From: Tubiluchus corallicola
Taxonomy: Eukaryota; Priapulida; Priapulimorpha; Priapulimorphida; Tubiluchidae
Length of the DNA: 64,000 nt
NCBI GenBank assembly: GCA_030141605.1
Contig: JAQGDQ010000039.1
Location: forward strand, 784,941-848,940
Direction: 5' to 3'
Position numbers and translations under genes: made by a program. Below the pieces are notes generated by a model. That model ran no database searches. It was given only the letters and a program-made list of their open reading frames with translations, and was not told the origin of the DNA. Shown one piece after another: positions 41,769-52,380 of the stretch. The number at the start of each line of letters is the position of its first letter. Position 1 is the first letter of the stretch.

Positions 41769-42494
41769 GGCGCTATTACACTTTCGCATCGCCTAGTTTT
41801 TTGTAAGTCATTACTCGTTTCTATGCTCGTACGTCATTATTCTATTATTGTTACGTCATCAGTGAATGTTTCCGCTAATGTAATTGTAATTTAATCATAT
41901 ATTTAGGTATAATTACCAATAATTACCCTGTATTCACAGTTCTACACCTATACAGTTCGTATCGCCATCTTGTTTGTGTGTGTAGTCACGTGACAAATTC
42001 CGTACCCTGATATGCATTATCAGGGCCTAGCTTAAAAGCACGTGACACACTTTCATCTTCACCGCATTTACGAAATAAAGAAAAAACCTTTACTTTTTTT
42101 ATAATCTAATAGTAATAATACTACAGTAATAAATAAAATTAATGATAAATAACTGTAGTCGTCTAAAATAATTTCTAAAATAATAATATATGCCAGCTTG
42201 GGTCCCGTGGCTGCAACCCAAATAATCATAAATTATGCGAAGAAACTAAAAATACATGTTAAGGGCCACATCGTCACTGCGCGATTGCGCATTAGTGGTG
42301 TAAACACGGTTATTCACGTGGAGCTTTTTGCGTAATGGCGTCGGTAAGTAATGTATGATTTTAATCTGGAATTATAAAGCCTAAAAACCAATAATATTAT
42401 GGGAATATGGTGTATATTACGCCTGTTGGCCTGCAGGCGTGAAAACAACCAATAGGCCAGGAAAAACTAGGTGGTGCGAAAGTGTAATAGCGCC
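41769..42494. mobile_element. 726-bp non-autonomous DNA transposon with 33-bp inverted repeats
   Basis: The left end GGCGCTATTACACTTTCGCA continues TCGCCTAGTTTTT. The right end read inward is GGCGCTATTACACTTTCGCA continuing CCACCTAGTTTTT. That is 2 mismatches in 33. The flanks are AATAATTG (41761-41768) and AATAAATG (42495-42502), an 8-bp duplication with one mismatch. No transposase is present. Inside, near the right end, CGTAATGGCGTCGGTAAGTA at 42331-42350 has a start codon followed by a consensus splice donor. Superfamily uncertain: the 8-bp duplication suggests hAT or Merlin. Confidence 0.85.
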
Positions 42495-42502
42495 AATAAA
42501 TG

Positions 42503-43140
42503 TTCTATTTCCTACCATGACACCAACTAACGACATTCAAATGTGTAGGCCTACACGTGCGTAATTTTCATGTGAAACTTCATGCATTTAATTTCATAAG
42601 CAAAAAAGCCAAAAAAGTTTATTATAATGGTGCTAGTATTATATAAATTACTGAATCTAAATTAAGAATTGCACAGTATTGTTGACGGAATACACTTAAT
42701 CAAAAAATCTTACCAAAGTTTAGCCACCTGTTGATATCTGGGTCTCACGATGCGCATTAATGATTGGCTTAGTGCCATCATGTATTACACTGTTACGTTA
42801 ACGCCTAATGAAAGAACTAGAAAGAAAACTTAAACCACCAGAAAACACAAACCAAAATGCAAATGCCAAAATGAACGACCAGGAAAAAAGTTGAAACGTT
42901 GCGTAACTCAAAAAGCAATTAAATTAACTTCAATTTATTTTATTCATGAATCATCTATGACCTTGCATTATCGCGAATTTTGTAAATCTCATTTTTTGGT
43001 AAACAATTTCAATTAATTTGTTTTCCTCCACAAAATACAACAATTAATTTACATATTTTAAAAAATAAACAAAAATAAGTTTTCGTATAAAATACAAAAA
43101 AATCAAAAACTTGTCAGCAAAAGTCAAACAAAAATCAAAG
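42503..43140. other. intergenic, no gene recognised
   Basis: AT-rich sequence between the 726-bp transposon and the LINE fragment at 43.15 kb. Some of it may be LINE-derived, but no coding similarity is visible. Confidence 0.4.
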
Positions 43141-43151
43141 TCAAAACATAT

Positions 43152-43391
43152 TTGCCCGAAAAATTCTTTAATTTAGTTGTTGATTTTAGAATTAGAGGGC
43201 ATAATTTAAAACTGTTTAAACAGCGGTCACGTCTTGACATTCGTAAATATTCATTTTCGGTGAGAGTTGTGAATGAATGGAATAATCTGCCTGCCATGGT
43301 GATTACCTCACCAACCACAGTAAAGTTTAAATTCTTAATCGACAATTATTTTGCGGAAAAATATGGAGTTTCTATGAGTGTACTCGCTTAA
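43152..43391 (+). mobile_element. CR1-like LINE, C-terminal fragment
   Basis: The open frame reads RGHNLKLFKQRSRLDIRKYS followed by VVNEWNNLPAMV and FLIDNYF. It matches the C-terminal region of CR1-like ORF2 proteins, compare AWNSLPND and FKRRLDKHW in the copy at 8.2-10.8 kb. It is a 5'-truncated insertion with an intact reading frame to its stop codon. Confidence 0.75.
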
Positions 43392-43649
43392 CCACTAATC
43401 GTGATAGTATAACAGTATATTATAATTATTATATTTTATAATATGTTTTAATTATAACAAAAAGGAGATCAACTAATATTAACAAAACCCAGAGAAAAAT
43501 ATAACAAAAAAACATAGTTGAAGAACTTGGCGAAACAAACAAAATAATAAATCAGGCTGAAATATAACACAAAAGAGAACATTTTGATTACTAGCATCAT
43601 ATCTAATAAAACAACAAAGCAAAAAATGCCAATAATAAACAAAAGAATA

Positions 43650-44140
43650 CTAAGCAGAACACCAAATAATATAATTAAATGGCAATAGTACAAACTTGTT
43701 TTCACTACATTGTAACATTAAGATAATTTTATATTTTTTAATAAAGCTGTAATTAAGATCTGGATGGTAATTGACTTGACTGTGAGTTCCATAATTAGTA
43801 TTGCGGTTTAATATTTCAATAACTTGTGACTGGCTATATGTACATCTTGTTGATGAATGATGTACAATAGAATCAGCTGTGGAATAATCTGAGAAGAGAG
43901 ATGGCACCATCAATAATTTTGGTTAATAAATTCGAACATAAACTTTGTCTGTTCAAGCTGATAAATAACCCGAAGTGTAAGAATGTTGAGACTGAAATGT
44001 AGAAGTGTCGTGAGTTCCAGTCTGACAGAGAAAGTCATAATTTGTATCATACAGTCCGTGCTGAAGTTACAGTGTGGTTTCTTGTAGCAGCTGTACAGCC
44101 CCAGGCTAAAATCCTTTTCAATAAATGCAGCATGAATAGA
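43650..44140 (-). mobile_element. CR1/L2-like LINE, decayed 3' fragment
   Basis: On the minus strand the frames read ILAWGCTAATRN, then YQLEQTKFMFEF and LFSDYSTADSIVHHSSTR. These line up with GILAWGSASAS, YKLELLKFVHKF and LFSNYYT..HMHHHSTR of the large element at 47.3-52.4 kb. At least two frameshifts separate them. The 43400-43650 stretch looks like its A-rich 3' UTR. It is oriented opposite to the fragment at 43.15 kb. Confidence 0.65.
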
Positions 44141-45244
44141 CTAGTATATAATAACCTAATGGATGAAGAATTTAAGTAATATGTAACTATCATATTGTGA
44201 AGTTGTGGACTAATGACCAAACTTAATTGCGTCCAAGCTACATAATATAAACAAGAAAAACTTATATAAAATAGATGCAAATCGGAGTATACATGGAAAC
44301 TGCCATGATGGATTAACATGTGGCCATGTCGGCCACAAGAATGTAAATTTTAACACATAAAATTGAATACATGAAGCTGAATTATGCTGATATGCACCAA
44401 AGTACATTAAATAATTAATAAAGAATTAAGCAAATAATCTCAATCTGAAACAGTAAGTACAAAAATGTTATAAATAATATCGAGCAATCAAAAAAAAGCA
44501 TCCCTAAAACACGTGTACGCTAATATGTCATACTTGCGATCTGCGACAGAAAATAGCCGCTTATTGCATTGTTTCGCAATGACCATAACAAACTCCTGAT
44601 AATGACCTGTACAAAAGGACAGCAGGACCAATGGAAAAAAGAAGAGTGGTTGTTCTCAACAACAAGCTAGGCAGACAAGCAGTCATACAGTTGCACGGGG
44701 CAGGAGAAATGCTCAAACTCTGTAAGTATAAATTAGAAAAATAGTAAAACAGTATGATTACTAATTCTTTCCTAAACCTTATACTTAACTAGGAAAAGAG
44801 AGAAAATGGGATTTTCCTGTTTTTGAGTTTTCTTGGTGTTTGCCTAAACTTTCTTTACTCTAGCTAGAAGCTCGACCTACTGACTAGCTAACTGATGCAG
44901 TTTACTGATGAGCCTCTAGTTAAACCATCCATTATAACTGCCTAAGCTACAGGAGCTGTTCGGAACCCCATCTGTACAAGGAGCATAAACTGACTTCGAG
45001 CTAACTGTTGCTCAAATAAAAAGCTGTCATTCATATGGTGAAGCGTTTACAGATATCCGACCCATTCTACTGATTCTATCCCATCGAGATTCTTGGCTTT
45101 CTCAACGACCAAGTCTACCAGCTTCCTGAAATTACCTGCAATTATTGATTAAGGATATCTGTGCTATTTCCTGATTGTTGTTGGTCTAAGTTATACATAC
45201 TAATATTATTATTATTGATTTTAATAAATTACATTACTATTGGT
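44141..45244. other. intergenic, possible orphan exon
   Basis: No known gene. It holds one exon-like stretch (listed separately at 44631-44721). On the minus strand near 45124-45047 there is a short frame KLVDLVVEKAKNLDGIESVE ending in a stop that I cannot place. Everything else is AT-rich and featureless by eye. Confidence 0.35.
44631..44721 (+). other. candidate orphan coding exon
   Basis: An ATG at 44631 opens a frame beginning MEKRRVVVLNNKLGRQAVIQ and ends CTCAAACTCT|GTAAGTAT, a near-perfect splice donor at 44722. Composition is less AT-biased than the surroundings. I do not recognise the protein and found no matching next exon. It could be the first exon of a lineage-specific gene, a transposon ORF remnant, or chance. 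Confidence 0.25.
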
Positions 45245-45620
45245 CAGGGGTGAGCATTCTCTACCAGAAAGCAAATTCGAATGGAACCGAATTTGTGACT
45301 TTCGAATTCGAATCGAACCGAACTTTACTGTTTTGAAATCGAACCGCATTCGATTTGAGATTGAAAGATTTTCGAACAAGTTTTCGAACCACCAGTAAGA
45401 ATTAGTCTTACAAAGATCATGCATATCACTAGATTTTGTTCTGCAATAAAACAACTAGTAAATTGTTTAAAATTGTGCACAGAAATCACAACTAAATTAT
45501 GCTAATTGCATGTTGTTTCAATCGTTTTAATGATAAAGATCATATGTGATTGAAGTGCTGAATTATTCGAATCTGTAGTTTTAGGTTCGAATCGAGTTCG
45601 AACTAAAAAACCTGATTTCC
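45245..45620. mobile_element. TTCGAA-type MITE family, copy 2
   Basis: Opens GGGGTGAGCATTCTCTACCAG, then a TTCGAATTCGAATCGAACCG block, and a core shared with copies 1 and 3 (TCATGCATATCACT, CTGCAATAAAA, GTGCACAGAAATC, TTGAAGTGCTGAATTATTCG). It ends in another TTCGAATCGAGTTCGAAC block. The outermost right end seems lost. It lies 50 bp from copy 3 in the same orientation. Confidence 0.7.
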
Positions 45621-45669
45621 AGGGCAGTTTATAATATTTTCCACAATATTCATTTTTGCTTCATCAGTA

Positions 45670-46059
45670 CTAGGGCTGAGCATATTCTACTAGAAAGCGA
45701 ACTCGAATCAAACCAAATATTAGTATTTTGAATTCAAATCGAATTTGAACTCTGTTGGAAAGATTTTCAAAAAGTTTTCGAACCACCAGTAAAAAGCAGT
45801 CTTTCAGAAATTATGCATATTATTCGATTTTGTTCTGCTGTAAAATCATTAATAATTTATTTAAAAATTGTGCAGAGAAATCATAGATAGATAAATTGTG
45901 CTAATTGCATGAAGTTTCAAACGTTTCAATGATAAGGAACATAAGTGGTTGAAGTGCTGAATTGTTCGAATTTATAATTTTAAGTTCGAATCGAATTCGA
46001 ACTAAAAAACACGTTCGAATTGGATTCGAATGAATTGGAACATTCGATGCCCACCCTAG
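45670..46059. mobile_element. TTCGAA-type MITE family, copy 3
   Basis: The ends are CTAGGGCTGAGCATATTC and, read inward from the right, CTAGGGTGGGCATCGAATG, clear imperfect inverted repeats of hAT style. TTCGAA-rich arms enclose the same core as copies 1 and 2. I saw no matching 8-bp duplication, perhaps because the neighbour is itself old LINE sequence. It abuts the LINE fragment at 46065-46360. Confidence 0.75.
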
Positions 46060-46064
46060 TGTAG

Positions 46065-46360
46065 AGAATTTTATTGATAGGAGAAAATTTACGTAGAGGA
46101 GAAATAAAAGTGGTCCCAGTATAATGAGTAGAACCCACAGGTAATATTAGCTAGTGAGGATTTGTGTTGACATAAACAAGCAGACTGTTTACAGTTGGTC
46201 AGATACAATGTGAAAAAGCTTAAAGGAAGGCCTCTAATTTCCTAATGTTTTAATATAACAAAGAGAATTATGGCGGTCTGCAGTATCATACGCTTTTGAT
46301 AATGCAGAAAACAAGCACATATTTTCTGTTTTTGTCAGGATGTCTGATACTTTATGGATA
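46065..46360 (-). mobile_element. LINE reverse transcriptase fragment
   Basis: Minus-strand frames read LSKAYDTADRHNSL, then RPSFKLFHIVSD and, after stops and frameshifts, ILGPLLFLLYVN. These are reverse transcriptase motifs normally written SKAFDTVDH and ILGPLLFLLYIND. It is heavily decayed and is cut at its lower-coordinate end by the MITE at 45670-46059. Confidence 0.7.
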
Positions 46361-47262
46361 GCGAACTGTTAAATGAAACGACGCCGCGAAAACTTTGCCG
46401 GCCCGGATCACCAACATAAAAAGTAAGCACTTTCAACATCGTCCTTCTTGCTCTCGTGATCTCGCCTCTGGTTTTCATTCACGTGTAAGTTGGTAAGTTT
46501 TAACTTATTAGACATTACGTTTTTATGCGGAATATGCGAGGTTGGTGGCCGATAACCTAATACTGAATAGAAAGTAAAATAGCTTAATGTTCAGAAGTTA
46601 ATTTTATTTGATTCGAGTGATCAGGGCTGAACTAATGAAATTATAATAAAAGGCAAATATTTCAAAGAAAGCACCGTAAGAATGTTGAATCAAGTTAAGG
46701 AATTTGAAATTCCTGATCAGTGTAAACAAATGAAAATAAACTCAATAAAAGGGGAGTTCCGTGCCAAGAACTGAAAATAGTATTCTTTGATGCTGAAAAT
46801 TTTGATGTTTGATAAACTTTGGCTAAGTAATAGATAATGTTTAATTGAAATGTGGATGAGAGGTACGACACGAGAAGAAGTTCGTCAGATCTATGAAATG
46901 AAGAAGAAAGGTTAGGCAGTAATAGAAACACCTGTGGGAAAAACTAACTGATTAGAGCTTGGTGAAATAGTGAGTCAAGGACTAGTATGGATCCTAGAAT
47001 GTGTAGTGTATTAGCTGTCTGAATTAACAGTGTTGGAAGGAGTCTTGAGGTTGCAGTAGGATCTAACTTAAGAATAAATGCAAGAGTATGTGTAGATGAC
47101 ATTGCATGTATGGGTAATGATGGGCATCGATCATTCGTGATTAAAGTTTATGCAAATGGACATAGACAATTTTTATTTATCTCCTTGAAACAAATACGTA
47201 ATGAATTGCATAATTGTTGGTTTTTTGAAGGAATGAAAAAATGACTTTTAGCACAAAAAGCA
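46361..47262. other. intergenic, no gene recognised
   Basis: Holds a short CG-richer stretch near 46380-46460 and AT-rich sequence. The open frame antisense at 46695-46931 has no recognisable domain. Confidence 0.4.
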
Positions 47263-47976
47263 CAAATTCAATTCAATTATTTATTATCTCCGTTAGAACG
47301 ATAAAAATACAGTGTAAAGAATACACGCAATATTTTGAAGCAAAGGAGAAGGGCAGCGAAGAACCCGTAGGTTATCAAGTCAGCCACCCTTAAATAGTTA
47401 TGATTAAATAAACTTAATTATGGCATCGTTATCAATTTAAATTTGTATTCGGTTGATGTGTGTTAATTTGGCAATTGAATGATAGGTATCGTAATACTGT
47501 AGAACATATAGTTTAAATAACGAAAGATTTACAATTCCAAAATACTGTGAATCATGCGAAGCAAACATAATAAAAATAACTTGAGATTTTTAAGATAACA
47601 GAAAATGCATAATTTGCGCATTAACTAAAAATCCGGCAAAAAAACAAAAAACAGTAGAATGATCAACCAAAGCTGTCGAGAAAAAAATATAATAGATTAA
47701 ACCAAGGAAAAATAAGGCAAATATAAATCATACAAAACAAAACAAGAAACAGAAGCAAATAAGAAAAAACAAAACTGAAATGTTGTAATAATAACATCAA
47801 TGACTGAATTTGTTGAGAAAGAAAATATAATAAATTAAACCATCGAAAAACTATTTCAACTGTAAATCAGACAAAATGAAATCAAAATATAACAAAAACT
47901 TAAACAAAATCTTTAAGTGTCGTAGCAATGAAAAAAATATGTATAATATTACAAGTATATAAGCAAAATGTCTCAT

Positions 47977-50900
47977 TTATTTGTATCCTGCAATAAGTTG
48001 TTTTTTATAGTTTAAAATTAACTTTTTGTAGTTGCTGGACTTTAACTGGTCTGGTAATGAATTCCACAGCAAAGATCCTTGGTGTTTTAAAGAATTCTGG
48101 CCTTTAGATGAGTTAAATCTTTCAATAAAATAAGATTGGGTTGTAGCAAACCTAGTAGAGTGGTGATGCATGTGACATGCTAAAGTATAATAATTGCTGA
48201 AGAGATCTGGAAGTGAATTATTTTTGAATTTATGTACAAACTTGAGCAATTCTAATTTATACAGATCATGTACTTTTAATAGATTTAGTTGCAAATACAA
48301 AGGTGTTACATGTTCCCTTTTGCTAGTAAATGTTATAAGTTTGATAATCTTGTTTTGTTTAGAAACCAATGATTTTAAGACCGATGCTGAAGCACTACCC
48401 CAGGCGAGAATGCCATAACTCAGATATGGCATGACAAGAGAAGAATATAAGACCCGTAGTGCATCTACATTTATGTAGTGTCATATTCTAGCTAATACTC
48501 CACTTAATTTGCTAATTTTGTTGACTATATGCTGAACATGTGTTTTCCAAGTAATTCTACTGTCTATAAATATACCAAGATATTTGATTTCTTGTGTAGA
48601 TTGAATAGTACAACCTCCCATATTTATGTTTAAACTATTGTTATGTTGGTTGTTTCCAATTAACATATATTTTGTTTTTTTATAATTTATCGATAGCTTA
48701 TTTGCTTGCATCCATTTATTAATATTGTCCAGTTCCACATTTACTGAATGTTCTAATGTTTTGATATTTTGGTGTGATAAAAATAGGTTTGTATCGTCTG
48801 CAAACAATCTGGTGTTAAATTGCGAACAAGATGGCAGATCGTTAATATATAAAAGAAATAACAATGAACCCAATGTAGAACCCTGTGGGACACCACAGGT
48901 TATATCAGCAAGTTTAGATTCCGATGAGTCAATAGACGTAAACTGTTTCCTATTAGTAAGGTAAGACGTGAAAAGCGCAAGAGGACGTCCCCTGATACCA
49001 TAGTATGATAACTTATATAACAAAATGTCATGTTGTACCGTGTCGAATGCTTTCGATAAATCTAAAAATATAGCACAAGTAGTTTCCCCTTATCAATATT
49101 CGCAAGGAAGTTTTCAATTATTTCTGACATAGCTAAAGATGTAGAATGATTTTTTCTGAATCCAAATTGGAATTTAGTTAAAATTTGTTCTTTTAAAAGA
49201 AATTTAGCTAGCCTAGAGTAAATTAATTTTTCAAAAATCTTTGATATGGGAGATAAGAGAGATATTGGCCTATAATTAGTGGGATTAATGGGAGAATCAG
49301 ATTTGTAAATCGGGATTATTTTTGCAATTTTCAACACGTCAGGATAGATACCCTCTTCTACACATTTATTGAACAGCATAGTTAATAATGGAGTAATAAT
49401 GGACTGTGAAATTTTAAAAAACTGATTCGAGATGTTTTCGGGTCCTGCTGATTTATTGGTTTTCAATGCAGCAATAGCAGAGGAAACTTCATACTCGATA
49501 ATTGGCGCAAAAAAGAAATAGTTCTGATTAGGCATTCTAAGGAAAGAATCAAATGTTATTGGAGTAGGTGGTACTTTTTTTACCATATCAGAACCAACCG
49601 ATGCAAAATAATTATTCATGAATTCACAGATAGCAGGGGGTTCCGTAATCTCAGCATGATTTATTACTAGTTTGGTTGGAGTTATGCGCTGCTTGTTTTG
49701 TCCATTGATCAAATCATTCAATGCTGCCCAAGTCTTTCTAATATTAGTTTTATTATCATGTAGTAAAGTACAATAATAATTTCTTTTGGCTAAATTTATG
49801 AGATGATTAAGTTTATTAGAAAATTGTTTATATTGATTAATTTTTAAGATACTAGTTGTAGTCTTACAGTCCTTGTATAATCTACTTTTAGTTTTTATTG
49901 ACACAAGAATACCTTTAGTTAACCATGGCTTGGAGAAAGTTACTTTTTCAGTTCTTGACAATGTCTTAAGTGGGGCATGTTTATTAAGAACTTCTTGATA
50001 TATTTGGAAAAAGGTACAGAAGGCAGAATTAGTTGGCACCTCGGAAAAGTCAACAGCATCGATCTTATTTTACAAATCCTCCAGAACTAAAATCATGTTA
50101 AAATTCCGTTTATCCCTGATTTTAATTTTCTTTTTAACTATTAAGTTACCAATATTTTTAATAATAGCAAACACTGGTAGATGATCCGACACTTCATAAA
50201 GTATAATACCAGATATAATTGGATTAGATAGATTATTTGTATATATATGGTCAATAAGTGTCTGAGAATGGTGTGTTATTCGAGTTGGTCGTGTTACTAA
50301 TGGAAAAAACTGATTAGAGTAAAGTAAATTCAAATAATCTGCAATAAATGTTTTTTCTTCTATTTGCATAAGATTTAGATTAATATCGCCACAGATATAA
50401 CAAGTCTTTCCTGACTTGTTAATGGCTGATAATATAGAGTCCATCTCGCTGTGAAAATGATGGACATTGGTATTTGGGTGTCGATAGATCACTCCAAATG
50501 TGATTGGTTTCTTTTTACCAGGTACTTCAACATCAAGCCACATATCCTCAACTTGTATACATGATTTTTGAGTAATGCTATTACCATTCTTACTTGTAGT
50601 TACTATTTCTGTATCACAATTAATTTTGTACTCATCTTTTACTGTATACCTCAAGCCCGATTTAAGATAAATAGCTACGCCACCTGCGCAAGTTTTAGAA
50701 TCAACATGCAAGAAAGTATAGTTAGGTAAACTCGTTATAAAAGATTGATTAATTTTGTTCAATCTTGTTTCCGATATTCCAATAATATCAGGAGGAACAG
50801 TAAAGTGCATGAGTACATCTAGCATATTAGAAAATCTCTTCAGAATACTATTGAGATTAAAATGTACTATTAATAAATCATTGTTAGACTTTTTTAGATT

Positions 50901-51270
50901 AGAATTTGTCTCTAGTGCATGCAAACTATAGTATTTACTATCAAACCTGGTAAGATGTGCATCAGGATCAGCATCCCATTTTGGTTTTGCGAGTGAAGGA
51001 AAATCAAGTAAAGAAGATAGACAGCATACATTTGTTAGATTTGAAAACAATTCGCATAAATCAGCATCATCAATACACTGAAAAGGCAAAGATTCATTTA
51101 TACATTTTAAACAAAAGTAATTATCAGAAGACACAGCATAGTGATTAAATTCATTCACATTCAGCATGGTACACTTGAGGTGTCCCACATGTTACAAACG
51201 TCACAACAGATACATTTTTGGTTATTTTTACAAGGTTTACAACAGGTTACACATGGAAATTTTTCCATTA
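47977..51270 (-). pseudogene. LINE ORF2 (zinc finger, endonuclease, reverse transcriptase), frameshifted
   Basis: Order on the minus strand: an N-terminal Cys-rich PHD-like finger from about 51267 (CVTCCKPC, CICCDVCNMW, then after a one-base slip HLKC and YFCLKC); an AP endonuclease (51188-50070, with IGISETRLN, GVAIYLKSGL, CGDINLNL, SDHLPVFA); a frameshift near 50055; the reverse transcriptase linker and fingers (50039-49062, KIAKIIPIYKSD, NPTNYRPISLLSPISKIFEK, FGFRKNHST); a second frameshift near 49040; the palm (49023-48481, GVPQGSTLGSLLFLLYINDL, catalytic FADDTNLF); a third frameshift; and a C-terminal domain (48432-47977, LSYGILAWGSAS). The single-strand order and the finger place it in the CR1/L2 group. 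Confidence 0.85.
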
Positions 51271-51324
51271 ATTAATTATGCTAGAATATAAATTTTGTGA
51301 TGCAATAACACCTTGTATTGAGTT

Positions 51325-52249
51325 TTAAAGTTTACCTAGGTCCTCCTCACATTGAATTTCAATGACTTGGCTTGAATCATCTCTTCGCAAGAACATTTTC
51401 CCGTATTTTGTCCAGCAGTACTTCATTTTGTGGTCCTTAGCGTCCCTACATTGTTTGTGTAGTTTTCTCCTTGTTGAAGTCAAGGATTCGTTGATGTAGA
51501 TGTGGTTATCAGTATACGATGCATAGTCAAGATTTTTAGTGCTTCCGGCATTTCTTCTAGCACCATAAAGTTCATCCCGTTTGTCACGTCTTGCGAATTT
51601 TACAATAATTCGTGGAGGCCCTCCATTTTTAGGTGCTGCCAATCTATGTGATGTACTAATATCTTGCGGGTGCACTTCCACTCCCATATTTCTGGCTACA
51701 CTTAGCACTATGTCATTTGTAACTTCATGAGGAGTCTCTACGCTCATATTGTTCTAGTTTGTCTAGTTCACTTTCGGTAGTTTTTATTCTGTTTTGTAAT
51801 GTTTTAACAGTAGTTTTCAGTACCTTGTTTTCGTCTCTCAAATGTTCCATGTCTTGTTGATATTTGTTCAGTTGTTCTTGAAAACCATCAAATTTGTGGC
51901 TTAGAAAAACTTGCGATTTGGTTACCTCAGCAAGTTCTGCCATAAGGTCATCAATCCTCACAACTTTGCTACTAATAAACGTCAGTTGCTTCTGGAAACC
52001 TTCTACAAATTTTTGAATGTCTGAAGTAGGCTGCACTTGTCCAGCTAAATTAGATGCTGAATCCAAGGTTATTTCCGCTGTATTACAAGCACTCATTTCT
52101 CTGTCACCTTGTTGTGTAGGCATCAGCTGCTCAGTTTGCTGACTAATCACTCTCGGATTCTTCTCGACCCGATTTAGGCATAAATCTTCAGACGTTTTGC
52201 TTGCCTGGCGTGTTAATATTCCTACTCGTTTTGGCATTAGCCTTTGCAA
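51325..52249 (-). pseudogene. LINE ORF1 (nucleic-acid-binding protein), frameshifted
   Basis: Begins MPKRVGILTRQASK after an upstream ATG, followed by a Ser/Thr/Gln-rich part. A coiled coil (about 52000-51740, with heptads around KVVRIDDLMAELAEVTKSQ and ELDKLEQYERR) follows. Near 51745 the frame shifts and sequence is missing. The next frame is the RRM-like and C-terminal domain of L1/CR1 ORF1 proteins (STSHRLAAPKNGGPPRIIVK, IYINESLTSTRRKL). The protein would bind element RNA as a chaperone. Broken by the frameshift. Confidence 0.75.
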
Positions 52250-52380
52250 AGTAAATTCTGATTAAATTAACTGCTATTCCACTTATTTTAACAATTTTGT
52301 TAACTTTTGCGGTAATTTAAAAAAAAACACAACCGCCATGTACGACTACAGCGCCGCCAATCTAACGCCACAGATGCTAA

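Larger units (their letters stand above)
47263..52378 (-). mobile_element. CR1/L2-like LINE, nearly full length (about 5.1 kb)
   Basis: Minus-strand non-LTR retrotransposon with every expected part: a short 5' UTR rich in GGCGGCGC near 52378-52330, ORF1, ORF2 with zinc finger, AP endonuclease, reverse transcriptase and C-terminal domain, a long T-rich 3' UTR, an AATAAA-like signal, and a 3' terminal repeat of TTGAA units at about 47264-47280. At least five frameshifts break the ORFs, so it is inactive. Its upper end touches the 3' tail of another LINE in the same orientation. Confidence 0.9.

Noticed and set aside
45047-45130. Minus-strand frame KLVDLVVEKAKNLDGIESVE as a gene exon
   Set aside because: Reads well but is very short, has no clear acceptor in phase and no partner exons; not enough to call.
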